Assembly: GCA_903891085.1 (NCBI GenBank)
Contig: CAITDJ010000005.1
Location: forward strand, 1 to 41,504
DNA length: 41,504 nucleotides
DNA from: an uncultured Bacteroidota bacterium
Lineage (GTDB): Bacteria > Bacteroidota > Bacteroidia > Bacteroidales > F082
Reading direction: 5' to 3'
The translations under genes were made by a program, and so were the position numbers. This document shows positions 11,101 to 19,563 of the stretch, piece by piece (the stretch's first letter is position 1; every line of letters starts with the position of its first letter). Below the pieces are notes generated by a model, which was not told the DNA's origin, made no database searches, and saw only the letters and a program-made list of their open reading frames with translations.

Positions 11101-11845
11101 TCCAGGTATCACCATCATCTGTTGAACGTGAAATGACTATTTCTGAATCGTATGAACCGCCAAAATCAGTCCACACATTGTATAAATTTCCTTCATATGG
11201 GCTGTTGGTGCTGTTGTCAATCCAGAAATGGTTTTTATCAGCCAATGACCCCGGATTGGGTGAAATGGTGCGGGTTGTCCAATTTTGTCCATTGTCATCA
11301 GAATAGGCAACACCTTGTCCACCAGGATTTGAAATGTAGTTCACATACCAACGACCATTCAGGCCAATGGCAGTTGCCGGGTCACCTGAATTACCGCCAC
11401 CTGCACCCTGTACTTCACCTCCCCAAGTTTCTGTTCCGTCAAACGAAAAGAAATCGTTCGCACCATAAAGGTTACCAACCGGGTTTTCAGTGGAGTTGTT
11501 CGAATTCAACACAACCAAATTATCGAGAGGACTCACAAAAATGGAATTTTCGCTTTGGGTTGAGTTTTCTGTTGTAACAGCAATATCAGGTGAATCCTCG
11601 GTTACAACCGAAAAGGCTTTGATTTTACTACCGGTGAATACTGCTGGTGCTGCGCGCATTTCGGGATTCAAAACATAAAGGCCCTGAGCGGCGAGACGCT
11701 TATAATAACCGTTGTTGTCGACGCGCGTATCCACCATATTTCTACGGTCGCGTTCCGATTTTTCGCTGCTGCTGATTACCCATTGAAGCCCGACGGCCAA
11801 TGTAATCACCAATACTAACAATAAGAGAGATAAAGATTTTTTCAT
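8159..11845 (-). CDS. Large secreted Asp-box (sialidase-fold) protein with GEVED, Ig-like repeats and type IX sorting tail
   Basis: A 1228-residue exported protein. In order: signal-anchor-like N-terminus (1-26); a propeller region (about 130-520) with at least five Asp-box motifs (SDDNGQNWT, STDDGDTWT, SLDGGATF, SSDNGTTWS, SYDAGETWED), as in sialidases and other BNR proteins; a fibronectin-like domain (about 530-600); a GEVED domain (about 650-790, ending YGEVEDYTLNV); a further beta domain ending in LNISSNDPNTLLVVVP; a PKD-like domain; three tandem Ig-like repeats each with an YLWS(N/T)G(E/S)T motif; and a type IX sorting domain in the last about 80 residues (VYPNPSSGMFTL). Asp boxes alone do not prove sialidase activity and I do not see the arginine triad clearly, so the role could be glycan binding, cleavage or adhesion. 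Confidence 0.8.
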   Translation of the reverse strand: MKKSLSLLLLVLVITLAVGLQWVISSSEKSERDRRNMVDTRVDNNGYYKRLAAQGLYVLNPEMRAAPAVFTGSKIKAFSVVTEDSPDIAVTTENSTQSENSIFVSPLDNLVVLNSNNSTENPVGNLYGANDFFSFDGTETWGGEVQGAGGGNSGDPATAIGLNGRWYVNYISNPGGQGVAYSDDNGQNWTTRTISPNPGSLADKNHFWIDNSTNSPYEGNLYNVWTDFGGSYDSEIVISRSTDDGDTWTARSPLSTAINAGSHNQGVNVNTGPNGEVYAVWSVYDSWPSDESAIGFTRSLDGGATFEPAVKIIDNIRGIRTTETSKNHRVNSFPVMAVDISGGSYNGNLYVVWTNIGIPGVNTNESIDVYMIKSSDNGTTWSTPSRINQNPYGEGKEHYFPWITCDPVTGTLSAIFYGDRNVNSNQCETFCANSYDAGETWEDFKVSDVAFTPSPIPNLAGGYMGDYLGISANDGMVYPVWPDNRDGKMMTYSSFFETNSLSRPFDLTAEVTFETGVTSLGWNYETAPGFTNFNVYRDGVLIGTTTLTTFSDQLPNYGIYTYAVTAAYVGDESGSATKRVQWGDAHIAVNPASITLSMQPNETAERQLIVSNIGQLPMNYSIASEFIDVNNKAKDYCDASGGGDEYISQVQMGLIDQTSGADGYADNTSLSTEVGDEAVLLTVTNGTPYSSDQCGVWIDWDQNGVFDDEAVVVTGTPGNGPYTANIAAPVGAASGSTRMRIRITYTGEVTPCGSTTYGEVEDYTLNVVSWLGYSPKVGIVAPGTSDTVTVTFNTIDIPLGEYFANLNISSNDPNTLLVVVPIHLTVTDILFNASTELSEICEGGSTQLFAEATGGSGSYTYFWKTEAGELVSNEQNPVVSPVVTTTYFAYAVQNIDTIQSAPVPVIVHPLPIVGIGEDAILCGDESVTFDAANEGATYLWSTGSTEQTLTVSVAELGVGVHEISVLVTSTFGCASQDTAVVTIEALPTVYIGEDQQQCGDAAVTLDAQNSGSSYLWSNGETTQSISVSPAELGYGTHELSVIVTSPLGCMSSDTVEVSFFEMPPVANLGVDTTRCLIEQYTLTAGIDGYSYLWSNGETTQSILLNGQTVGAGAITYFVDLTSEHNCVTRSTNVVVEFLDCSGINENDRTAFEVYPNPSSGMFTLKINQKTNENLRIIVYDASGNTVYRQDDVNASTCLLPINLTGQASGVYNLVIEGKTTIQRKLIIN

Positions 11846-11881
11846 AAAACTATTTTTTTTATTTGAATTTTTTCAAGCGCT

Positions 11882-11911
11882 CAAAAATAAATAAAATCTT
11901 AAGTTAACCAA
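11882..11911 (-). promoter_or_regulatory. Probable promoter of the type IX secreted protein pair
   Basis: Minus-strand -7 box TATTTTTG (11882-11889) with TTG (11909-11911) 19 nt upstream, fitting the phylum consensus. It lies about 35 nt before the ATG at 11845. The region is very A+T rich, so a chance match is possible. Confidence 0.45.
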
Positions 11912-12076
11912 CAAATTGAGAAGAATTACATGTATGAATAGAGATATTTAGTGTTTTTTTCCAAATAATTTACAAAGAATCGCAATGAACCGGAAAATCT
12001 TGCAATAAAGTATAAAGGAGCAGGGCAAGTTGATTAAACCAACGGGTAGGGTATTTCAGAAAACAAAGTGAACTTC

Positions 12077-12096
12077 ATGACAATATAAATTGTCAT
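12077..12096. other. Small perfect inverted repeat downstream of buk
   Basis: ATGACAAT and ATTGTCAT pair perfectly around a 4-nt loop, 3 nt past the buk stop. There is no T run on either side, so it is not a standard terminator; it could stabilise the 3' end of the mRNA. Confidence 0.35.
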
Positions 12097-12098
12097 AC

Positions 12099-13184
12099 TC
12101 AAGTGTATATCTTTGGCACAGTGTCTTTATTCAATACCCTCAATCCATTCATTGCCAATGCTTTTAATTCATCTTCACCAGGATAAACATGCACCGGTGC
12201 AATGCGATGCACCCGCTCAATTACCTGATTAACGAAATATTTATCGTGTGCGATACCTCCTGTAATCAATATACCATCCACATGGAACTTTAAAACGGTC
12301 GCCATTGCACCAATTTCTTTGGCAACCTGATAGGCCATGGCATCATAAATCAGTTTTGCATAGCTGTCGCCGGCCTGAATACGTTGTTCCACATCATAGG
12401 CACTGTTTGTTCCTAGATAGGCAACCAAACCGCCTTCGCCTTTTATCATCTTCAGTAATTCTTTTTCAGTAAATTTATTACTGAAACATAGTCTTACAAG
12501 CGCTCCAACCGGCAAGGTTCCGGTACGTTCCGGCGAAAACGGACCATCGCCATCCAGGCCCTGGTTTACATCAACAACACGACCCTGTTTGTGCGCGCCC
12601 ACTGTAATTCCACCACCAAGATGCACAACTATCAGATTCATTTCTTCATACTTGCGCATAATTGACTTGGCATGCTGCCTGGCAACAGCCTTCTGGTTGA
12701 GGGCATGAAAAATGGAAACCCTGGGTAACAAAGGGTGTCCCGAAATACGGGCAATATCATCCAGTTCATCAACAACAACAGGATTGGCAATAAACGCCTG
12801 GGCATCGGGTAAGGATTGTGCAATATCAAAAGCAATCAGCCCTCCAAGATTACTTGCATGCTCACCAAAAGGACTACTCTTGAGATCGCGTATCATGGCT
12901 TCATTCACTGCATAAACACCTGATTCGATGGGTTTTAAAAGTCCGCCACGCCCAACCACCGCCCGAATCTGTTCAAGATCAATCTCTGCTTCTTTCAACT
13001 GATTCAACATCAATTCTTTGCGGTAATGAAACTGATCCGTAATTTTTTCGAAAAGGTCGAGTTCCTCGGATGAATGCCTGATTGTCTTAATATACAATGG
13101 GTCTGTCCCTACAAAAACACCGAATTTGGTGGATGTAGAGCCTGGATTGATGGTCAGAATGCGAACTTCTTCGGTGTTGCCCAT
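12099..13184 (-). CDS. buk: Butyrate kinase
   Basis: Converts butyryl phosphate and ADP to butyrate and ATP, the substrate-level phosphorylation step of butyrate fermentation; it also runs in reverse. The 361-residue length is right for butyrate kinase and shorter than acetate kinase (about 400). The ASKHA-fold phosphate-1 loop NPGSTSTKFGVF is near residue 13. VVHLGGGITVGAHKQGRVVDVNQGLDGDG in mid-protein (shown here as the HLGGG and DGDGPFSPERTG landmarks) is typical of the butyrate/branched-chain kinases. It lies 86 nt after the phosphotransbutyrylase gene on the same strand. Isobutyrate or other short acids could be alternative substrates. Confidence 0.92.
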   Translation of the reverse strand: MGNTEEVRILTINPGSTSTKFGVFVGTDPLYIKTIRHSSEELDLFEKITDQFHYRKELMLNQLKEAEIDLEQIRAVVGRGGLLKPIESGVYAVNEAMIRDLKSSPFGEHASNLGGLIAFDIAQSLPDAQAFIANPVVVDELDDIARISGHPLLPRVSIFHALNQKAVARQHAKSIMRKYEEMNLIVVHLGGGITVGAHKQGRVVDVNQGLDGDGPFSPERTGTLPVGALVRLCFSNKFTEKELLKMIKGEGGLVAYLGTNSAYDVEQRIQAGDSYAKLIYDAMAYQVAKEIGAMATVLKFHVDGILITGGIAHDKYFVNQVIERVHRIAPVHVYPGEDELKALAMNGLRVLNKDTVPKIYT

Positions 13185-13270
13185 TATATGAAGTTTGATC
13201 TCAAATTGATACTTTTCTTTTACCTTGTTTATGCATTTCAGTTATTCGTCACAAGTAACCAACCATTGGC

Positions 13271-14176
13271 TCAGGGTGCAGTGAGGGCTGCCAGCGCAAT
13301 TGAATATAATTTTGTTTTTGAACTGTCGCCGCGTGAAGACAATACTGCCGGAACTTTTGCTCCGACAACCATAGCGCCTAATTCACTCCCTGCAAGTTTG
13401 GTGTTAGTTTTATAAAAGACATTTCCTGCCTCAATGTTTGGAAAAACCAGACAATCGGCATCGCCGGAAACATGGCCGCCAATTTTCTTGATTTCGGCAC
13501 TTTCACGGTCGATGGCAATATCAAGCGATAATGGTCCGTCAACATAAGCTCCCTTAATCTGACCCCGATCGGCCATTTTCGAAATAATGGCAGCATCAAG
13601 ACTCGAAACCATGCGCGAAGAAACCTGTTCAGAGGCACCAATGATCGCAACTTTAGGTTTTTCAATTCCCAACGCATGTGCGGTATGAATGAGATAATTG
13701 GTGATAGCCACTTTTTCGTGCAATTCGGGTGCAGGCAAAATAGCCACATCGCCGACAATCAGTAACTTATGGTAGTTATGATTTTCAATGACAGTCACAT
13801 GGCTGAGAATGGCTCCTTTGTTCATGAGCCCTTTTTCTTTGTCGAGGATTGCACGCATATATTTATCGGTACTCACCAATCCTTTCATCAACAGATTGCC
13901 CTCTCCGGCATTGATCAACTCAACAGCTTTGTAAGCGGCTTTCATTTCATCGGGTTCGTGAACAACCTTGAATTTTTTTACGTCGATGTTGTGGGCAGCA
14001 CAAACCTTTTCGATTTCCTGCTGATCACCTACCAGAGTTCCTTCAACCAATCCCAAATCAATTGCCATATCAACGGCACTTATTGAATGTTCATCGTTCG
14101 CATATGCGGCAACCAAAATCTTTTTTTTGCGGCTTTTCAGCACTTCAAACATTTGGTCTAATTTCGTGATTTTCAT
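13271..14176 (-). CDS. ptb: Phosphate butyryltransferase
   Basis: Exchanges CoA for phosphate on butyryl-CoA, giving butyryl phosphate for the kinase encoded next. The 301-residue length and single-domain build fit phosphate butyryltransferase rather than the longer phosphate acetyltransferases. N-terminal KILVAAYANDEHSISAV and the later NLLMKGLVSTDKYMRAIL, ILSHVTVIE and GASEQVSSRM segments are family landmarks. It is first in a two-gene unit with buk. A closely related phosphate acetyltransferase-like activity cannot be excluded, but the neighbour makes the butyryl form much more likely. Confidence 0.9.
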   Translation of the reverse strand: MKITKLDQMFEVLKSRKKKILVAAYANDEHSISAVDMAIDLGLVEGTLVGDQQEIEKVCAAHNIDVKKFKVVHEPDEMKAAYKAVELINAGEGNLLMKGLVSTDKYMRAILDKEKGLMNKGAILSHVTVIENHNYHKLLIVGDVAILPAPELHEKVAITNYLIHTAHALGIEKPKVAIIGASEQVSSRMVSSLDAAIISKMADRGQIKGAYVDGPLSLDIAIDRESAEIKKIGGHVSGDADCLVFPNIEAGNVFYKTNTKLAGSELGAMVVGAKVPAVLSSRGDSSKTKLYSIALAALTAP

Positions 14177-14230
14177 TTTTTTAGACTTTTTTCTTTACTA
14201 TTTTATTGTTAATTCTTTCACATTCAGCGG

Positions 14231-14260
14231 CAAAGTTAACCAATTTCGTCAAATGGACAA
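14231..14260 (-). promoter_or_regulatory. Promoter of ptb-buk
   Basis: Minus-strand -7 box TAACTTTG (14231-14238), TTG at 14258-14260 with 19-nt spacing. Predicted start near 14225, giving a leader of about 48 nt to the ATG at 14176. No second box is seen in the 86 nt before buk, so one transcript is likely. Confidence 0.6.
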
Positions 14261-14357
14261 GGCCTTGATTAAGATTTTAATTTATTTATAATCAATATAT
14301 TAACTATCCGCGTTTTTAACATAATCCAAAAAAAAAACAGTGTTTGAAATTGTTGGT

Positions 14358-15629
14358 TTATTGGGTATAAAAGTCAATCATCCGGATGATTGAGGCTTCA
14401 CAGGCACCACAAAATACATGTCCCTTGAAAGTGTGCATCAGACAGTCGTGGGCAGGACGGTACATGCCTTTGGCGACATAGCCACCCCCTTCGAAAACAC
14501 CAATGGTTTCCTGAAAATCAATGATATCGGGCGTTGGAACCGGAGTTTTGCTGCCTAACAGATGTTTCCATTTTTTATCGAAATCGACAAGTGTTGTGAG
14601 GTTAGGCTCCCAGGGTTCTATTTTCAGATTGTAAAAATCATCATAGGATGTTGAGGAATCAAAATATTCATCACCCAAACCAGCAAATCCGTGACCAAAT
14701 TCGTGCACAATTATTTCTCCTGAAAGTTTGTTTTTACTGGCACTTAAACTGTAAAAATTATAGATGCCGCCCCCTCCATATTTGGTTGAATTTACCAGAA
14801 TATATATTTGGTCATACGGCACCAAACCAGCATAATCGCGCACCGATTTGTTATCGTAGGTCATACAATATCGCTCGCTGTCGAAGGTATAATAACTTGA
14901 CGACAGGGCTGTTGCCGGCCATTCATCCGTGGCAGGAATGATAGCCCCGCTTTCTTCGGACGGAATCATTACAGCGCGCAGATTAAACTTATGCTGCTGT
15001 GTTTTGAACGGTTCAAAGGCAAACATTTTCTCATTAAAATATTGACAATCAGCAATAAAATCGCCCAATTCGGCTGTGGTATAGCCGTCACCAAGAATAA
15101 CAATATCGACAGCATTGGCTGATGGGACATCTGTTTTAATATCAAATATTGAAATTTTTCCTGCTTTAGCGGGTCGGATAAAATAACTTGACGGATCGAT
15201 ATTGCACGAAAACTTTTCTTCCGGCACACCATCATGACTGCGACTAAAAAGTGATAAAATCACCGGCTTTTTAGGAAACGGAATAATCACTGTTTCCGAG
15301 AAACTTCGCACCAACAATTTGGCCTCACCGGTTGTTTGCCATTCACCAAACAACGAACTATAGCCACGTGAATAAATGATTTCCTTGCTGCCTGCATCAA
15401 ACACCTTCACGCAATACTCGCCATAATCAAAGGTATCGATCAGGTTTTTCTTCGATCCACCCCAGAAGGGTTCTTCGATGAGTGCGTCGAGGGCAAAATA
15501 TTCAGTTTCAAAATTGCCTGCATGTGTATAATCAAAACGCAAACTTTTATCTACAAAAATACTGTCGAACTGCGCATGCACTGTATTCAGGTTCAACATT
15601 ACCAATAATAAAAACAAATATTTTTTCAT
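14358..15629 (-). CDS. Secreted M64-family zinc metallopeptidase
   Basis: A 423-residue exported peptidase of the IgA-peptidase M64 family. It has a signal peptide (about residues 1-19, ending VHAQ), an N-terminal beta-rich M64 N domain, and a catalytic domain with VHEFGHGFAGLGDEY near residues 304-318. The HExxH pair binds zinc, and the Asp/Glu after the GLG turn completes the site. DIVILGDGYTTAELGDF near residue 170 starts the peptidase domain, as in other M64 members. There is no type IX sorting tail, so it is probably periplasmic or exported to the surface another way. The substrate is unknown; M64 members in gut Bacteroidota cleave glycoproteins such as IgA or mucins. It is divergent from the sigma factor gene with 79 nt between. 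Confidence 0.88.
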   Translation of the reverse strand: MKKYLFLLLVMLNLNTVHAQFDSIFVDKSLRFDYTHAGNFETEYFALDALIEEPFWGGSKKNLIDTFDYGEYCVKVFDAGSKEIIYSRGYSSLFGEWQTTGEAKLLVRSFSETVIIPFPKKPVILSLFSRSHDGVPEEKFSCNIDPSSYFIRPAKAGKISIFDIKTDVPSANAVDIVILGDGYTTAELGDFIADCQYFNEKMFAFEPFKTQQHKFNLRAVMIPSEESGAIIPATDEWPATALSSSYYTFDSERYCMTYDNKSVRDYAGLVPYDQIYILVNSTKYGGGGIYNFYSLSASKNKLSGEIIVHEFGHGFAGLGDEYFDSSTSYDDFYNLKIEPWEPNLTTLVDFDKKWKHLLGSKTPVPTPDIIDFQETIGVFEGGGYVAKGMYRPAHDCLMHTFKGHVFCGACEASIIRMIDFYTQ

Positions 15630-15708
15630 AAACCGGTGTTTTAGGAATCAACGAGTAAATTTACACAATTTTGTAACCGAAGCCAAAACCGTTCGTCTAA
15701 ATTGCTGC

Positions 15709-16266
15709 ATGCAACACGATAAGGATATTGTCTGGATTGATAGATGGCTTGCGGGAGACCAGCAAGCCTTCAGGCAACTTGTTGTCAATCATAAAGATAT
15801 GATTTATACAATCTCACTGAACATACTTAAGAACGCTGAGGAAGCCGAAGATGTCGCTCAAATGGTCTTCATCAAGGCTTTTCAAAAAATTGACACTTTC
15901 AAACGGACTGCCTTGTTTTCGACCTGGCTTTATCGGATTGCTTACAATTTATCTATCAGTGAATTACGAAAACGTAAGCAACGATTTATCGAAGTAGATG
16001 GCCTGAATTTCGAAAAATTAGCACAAACCATGCCTGATGGAGAAACTGATGGTCAGGATAAAGAAGAGGAAGCCAATCAATTGTTATACGCCATGGAACG
16101 CCTTGAGGCGGAAGAACGTGGGTTAATAAGCTTGTATTATATTCAGGATCAATCGGTCGAACAAATCAGCACTATCACCGGATTGGGACAATCAAATGTC
16201 AAAACAAAGATGTTCCGTATAAGAAAGAAACTGCACGCAATGCTTCAAACAGAAAAAATACATTAA
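15709..16266 (+). CDS. ECF-type RNA polymerase sigma factor
   Basis: A 185-residue sigma factor of the extracytoplasmic-function class. Region 2 spans about residues 22-95, with DMIYTISLNILKNAEEAEDV and ALFSTWLYRIAYNLSI for core binding and -10 recognition. Region 4 (about 127-178) has a helix-turn-helix, YYIQDQSVEQISTITGLG then SNVKTKMFRIRKKL, for the -35 element. The next gene begins 10 nt after it and is a likely membrane-bound partner that holds it inactive. Targets cannot be read from the sequence. Confidence 0.93.
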   Translation: MQHDKDIVWIDRWLAGDQQAFRQLVVNHKDMIYTISLNILKNAEEAEDVAQMVFIKAFQKIDTFKRTALFSTWLYRIAYNLSISELRKRKQRFIEVDGLNFEKLAQTMPDGETDGQDKEEEANQLLYAMERLEAEERGLISLYYIQDQSVEQISTITGLGQSNVKTKMFRIRKKLHAMLQTEKIH

Positions 16267-16276
16267 TTTTACTGCT

Positions 16277-16696
16277 ATGAATACCAGGGAAGAAAACCAT
16301 ATCGATCAAATGCTAAAGGCGCTGAAACCTGCATCAGCCCCGGTGGATTTTGAAATGAATGTCATGAACCAGCTTGTAGGTATGGTACCTGAAACCAACA
16401 TTTCGCTTTTATCACGTATGCATTTTTACCTGTTATTGGTCAGTCTGGGTGCTGTGGCAGTTGCTGCTTTTTATCTGGTTGGAATTGACAAGATTCAACT
16501 GTTATTTTCCACCTATCCTATCTTTGCTTCAGCATGGATACACACTGGCACCCAGCTTTTTGCCCCCGTCATCAACTCATTTTCACATATTCCGGCATTG
16601 GTGATTCTCATTGGGGCAATTCTGGCCGTATTGCTGATACTTGAGAGAATTTTACTTAGAAAAACCGGTCAATCGGCAGTTGTGTTTTTGTATTAA
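16277..16696 (+). CDS. Small two-helix membrane protein, likely regulator of the adjacent sigma factor
   Basis: I do not recognise a named family. The 139 residues comprise a cytoplasmic N-terminus of about 45 residues, a transmembrane helix at about 48-68, a periplasmic stretch of about 35, and a second helix at about 103-125, followed by RILLRKTGQ. Position 10 nt behind an ECF sigma gene, and the layout with a short soluble N-terminus before a membrane span, suggest an anti-sigma factor. It lacks the zinc-binding His-x3-Cys-x2-Cys signature of the common ZAS anti-sigma domain (it has no cysteine at all in the N-terminal part), so the assignment rests on position. Confidence 0.6.
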   Translation: MNTREENHIDQMLKALKPASAPVDFEMNVMNQLVGMVPETNISLLSRMHFYLLLVSLGAVAVAAFYLVGIDKIQLLFSTYPIFASAWIHTGTQLFAPVINSFSHIPALVILIGAILAVLLILERILLRKTGQSAVVFLY

Positions 16697-16724
16697 TTAG
16701 TCAAGAATTTCCGGCTGCGTTTCC

Positions 16725-17609
16725 ATGATTCCATTAAGTTTAATTAAACATATCGAATCCGCACTTACTGAAATTTCGGGCTTAGCTGATCGTGTTCGTT
16801 CCTGCGAAAGCATTGGTGGAGGCTCAATCAACACAGCCTGTCGCATTGAATGGGCTGGTGATTATTATTTTCTGAAATGGAATTCGGCTTCAAAATTTCC
16901 GAAAATGTTTGCCAATGAAGCCGAAGGGCTTCATCAACTGAAAGAATCGAATTCCATTACAATTCCCGAAGTTTTCAAAGTGGAGGAAACCCGGACAGAA
17001 GCTTTTATAATGATGGAATTTATTCATCAATCTTCCCCGAACCGCACTTTTTGGGAAACATTCGGGATGCAGTTGGCCGAATTGCACCGGAATACATCCA
17101 GTCATTTCGGAAACATCCACGATAATTATATTGGTTCCTTACCACAATCAAACGCAACGCATGAAAACTGGTCCGACTTTTTTGTGTTGGAACGCTTGTC
17201 ACCCCTGGTCAAGCTGGCGCGTGACAACCAAAGAATCGCAAGCGTACATGCATTACAATTTGACAAACTCTACACAAAAATTGAATCACTTTTCCCGCCC
17301 GAAAAACCAGCTTTGCTGCATGGAGATTTGTGGAGCGGTAATTTTTTGATCAATGAAAAGGGCTTGCCTGTGCTCATTGATCCGGCCGTTTACTATGGCC
17401 ATCGCGAAATGGATATTGCCATGACAAAATTGTTTGGTGGCTTCGAAACGGGATTCTATGAATCGTATAAGCGGTATTATGAATTAGAAAAAGGATGGGA
17501 GAAACGCATTGATCTTTGCAATCTCTATCCGCTTCTTGTGCATTTGAACCTGTTTGGAAGTTCGTATCTGTATGATATTGAACGAACATTGAGATATTTC
17601 GTACAATAG
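16725..17609 (+). CDS. Fructosamine kinase family protein
   Basis: A 294-residue protein of the fructosamine/ketosamine-3-kinase family, which has an aminoglycoside-phosphotransferase fold. Members phosphorylate sugars attached to protein amines, causing them to fall off and so repairing glycation. The N-terminal lobe has SIGGGSINTACRIEW and YYFLKWN (Lys for ATP). The catalytic loop is HGDLWSGNFLI near residue 205 and the metal-binding loop is LIDPAVYYGHREMDIAM. Both key motifs are intact. The gene begins 28 nt after the membrane protein; a shared transcript with the sigma factor is possible, but a functional tie is not evident. Confidence 0.88.
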   Translation: MIPLSLIKHIESALTEISGLADRVRSCESIGGGSINTACRIEWAGDYYFLKWNSASKFPKMFANEAEGLHQLKESNSITIPEVFKVEETRTEAFIMMEFIHQSSPNRTFWETFGMQLAELHRNTSSHFGNIHDNYIGSLPQSNATHENWSDFFVLERLSPLVKLARDNQRIASVHALQFDKLYTKIESLFPPEKPALLHGDLWSGNFLINEKGLPVLIDPAVYYGHREMDIAMTKLFGGFETGFYESYKRYYELEKGWEKRIDLCNLYPLLVHLNLFGSSYLYDIERTLRYFVQ

Positions 17610-17721
17610 AAACATGTATAAGTATTGAAGATTTTTAGGGTTAGTGGGGTTTATTTTGGTTAAATAGTATAACTTCTGGTTCAACAGCTCGCCTCATTCA
17701 CTTTTTGAACTCGTATTTTCT

Positions 17722-17752
17722 TTTCATATAATCCTATATTTCCGTAATTTTG
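17722..17752 (+). promoter_or_regulatory. Promoter of glnS
   Basis: The -7 box TAATTTTG (17745-17752) is a perfect match to TAnnTTTG; the -33 position has TTTC (17722-17725) at 19-nt spacing, one base off consensus. Predicted start about 17759, leader about 42 nt. Confidence 0.6.
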
Positions 17753-17800
17753 CCGCTTGCTTCTATAGCTTTTAACTGCCATTTTTTAATATAAAAAATT

Positions 17801-19504
17801 ATGTCCAACACGACTGAAGATGTTGCCGGAGCCGAAAAACGTTCGCTCAATTTTATTGAAACCATCATCGAGGAAGATATTCAAAACCATAAAAACGATG
17901 CGCGTGTCCATACCCGTTTTCCACCGGAGCCAAACGGTTATTTACATATCGGACACGCCAAATCCATTTGCCTGAATTTCGGTCTGGCCGAGAAATACAA
18001 TGGTAAATGTAACCTGCGTTTTGATGATACCAATCCCGAAAAAGAAGAAACAGAATATGTTGATTCCATCATGGAAGATGTGAAATGGCTTGGTTTTCAG
18101 TGGGATAAAGAACCATATTATGCATCCGATTATTTCGACCAGCTTTATTCCTGGGCAGTAAAACTGATCCGCGACGGAAAAGCCTATGTGGATGATCAGC
18201 CACAGGAGACCATCAGCCAGCAACGCGGAACCCCTACCCGCCCGGGGACAGAGAGCCCATTCCGTAACCGCACCATTGACGAAAATCTTGATTTATTCGA
18301 CCGGATGAAAGCAGGTGAGTTTGCAAACGGAACACGTGTGTTACGCGCAAAAATCGACATGACATCACCCAATATGCATATGCGTGATCCGGTTATGTAC
18401 CGCATTTTGAATGCTGAGCATCACCGTACGGGCGGTAAATGGAAGATTTATCCGATGTACGATTACGCCCACGGGCAAAGTGATTACCTCGAAGGAATTA
18501 CCCATTCGTTGTGTACGCTTGAATTTGAAGTGCATCGTCCCCTTTATGACTGGTGTCTTGATCAGATTATTGAGACAACTTATCGGCCGCGACAGATCGA
18601 ATTTGCCCGGCTAAACCTGAGTTATACTGTGATGAGCAAACGAAAACTGCTCGAACTGGTAAAAGGAAATTATGTAAACGGATGGGACGATCCACGCATG
18701 CCCACCATAGCCGGACTACGCCGTCGTGGCTTCACGCCTGCATCTATCCGGTCGTTTGCCGATCGTATTGGGGTTGCCAAACGCGACAATGTGATTGATG
18801 TTGGCTTACTCGAATTTATTGTGCGCGAAGATTTGAACAAAATCACACCACGCATGATGGCCGTGATTGATCCGGTTCGTTTGATGATCACCAACTATCC
18901 TGAAAACCAAACCGAAGAAGTTGAACTGGTGAATAACCCTGAGGATCCTGAAAGTGCATCGCGAACCCTTCTTTTTGGAAAAGAGCTATTTATCGAACGG
19001 GATGATTTTATGGTGGATCCACCAAAGAAATTCTTCCGGCTCGGTCCCGACCGCGAGGTTCGCCTTAAAGGCGCCTATGTAATAAAATGCGAGAATTATG
19101 ACCTGGATGCGCAGGGCAATGTTTCGACAATCTATTGCACCTATGATCCTGACACAAAAAGTGGTACCGGAATTCATCAACCTAAGATTAAAGGGACGTT
19201 ACACTGGCTTGAGGCCAGCAGTGCTGTCAATGCTGAAGTACGACTCTACGACAGGCTGTTTGTGGATGAGGATCCGGCAGGCCATGCTGATAAAGACCCA
19301 ATTGAGTTTTTAAATCCTGATTCACTGAAAATTGTCACAAACAGCATGATAGAACCTATGCTGGCCAGTGCAAAAACAGGCGACAAATTTCAGTTTCAAC
19401 GTATCGGATATTTCTGTGCTGATAATGATTCCACCACCGAAAACCCGGTGTTTAACAGAATCGTATCGTTGAAAGACAATTGGACAAAAGAGAATCAGAA
19501 GTGA
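17801..19504 (+). CDS. glnS: Glutaminyl-tRNA synthetase
   Basis: Charges tRNA-Gln directly with glutamine. The 567-residue length matches bacterial GlnS. Class I signatures are intact: RFPPEPNGYLHIGHAKSICL near residues 41-60 and the KMSKS-equivalent VMSKRKL near residue 270. The DDTNP and QSDYLEGITHSLCTLEFE segments fit GlnS and distinguish it from GltX. Its presence means this organism need not rely only on the GatCAB transamidation route for Gln-tRNA. A tRNA-Gln gene follows 59 nt downstream on the same strand. Confidence 0.97.
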   Translation: MSNTTEDVAGAEKRSLNFIETIIEEDIQNHKNDARVHTRFPPEPNGYLHIGHAKSICLNFGLAEKYNGKCNLRFDDTNPEKEETEYVDSIMEDVKWLGFQWDKEPYYASDYFDQLYSWAVKLIRDGKAYVDDQPQETISQQRGTPTRPGTESPFRNRTIDENLDLFDRMKAGEFANGTRVLRAKIDMTSPNMHMRDPVMYRILNAEHHRTGGKWKIYPMYDYAHGQSDYLEGITHSLCTLEFEVHRPLYDWCLDQIIETTYRPRQIEFARLNLSYTVMSKRKLLELVKGNYVNGWDDPRMPTIAGLRRRGFTPASIRSFADRIGVAKRDNVIDVGLLEFIVREDLNKITPRMMAVIDPVRLMITNYPENQTEEVELVNNPEDPESASRTLLFGKELFIERDDFMVDPPKKFFRLGPDREVRLKGAYVIKCENYDLDAQGNVSTIYCTYDPDTKSGTGIHQPKIKGTLHWLEASSAVNAEVRLYDRLFVDEDPAGHADKDPIEFLNPDSLKIVTNSMIEPMLASAKTGDKFQFQRIGYFCADNDSTTENPVFNRIVSLKDNWTKENQK

Positions 19505-19523
19505 GCGCTGTGTGTTAAACAAC

Positions 19524-19553
19524 TTGTATATTTAATTCAATTGTTTAACTTTG
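19524..19553 (+). promoter_or_regulatory. Promoter of the tRNA-Gln gene
   Basis: TTG (19524-19526), 19 nt, then TAACTTTG (19546-19553): a full phylum-type promoter between glnS and the tRNA. Predicted start about 19560, only a few bases ahead of the mature tRNA 5' end at 19564. Confidence 0.65.
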
Positions 19554-19563
19554 CAGCCGAAAA

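Noticed and set aside
8695..11678. Many open frames on both strands inside the 1228-residue gene
   Set aside because: They have no family wording, no promoters and no signal peptides, and arise from the biased, repetitive composition of the Ig-like and GEVED parts.
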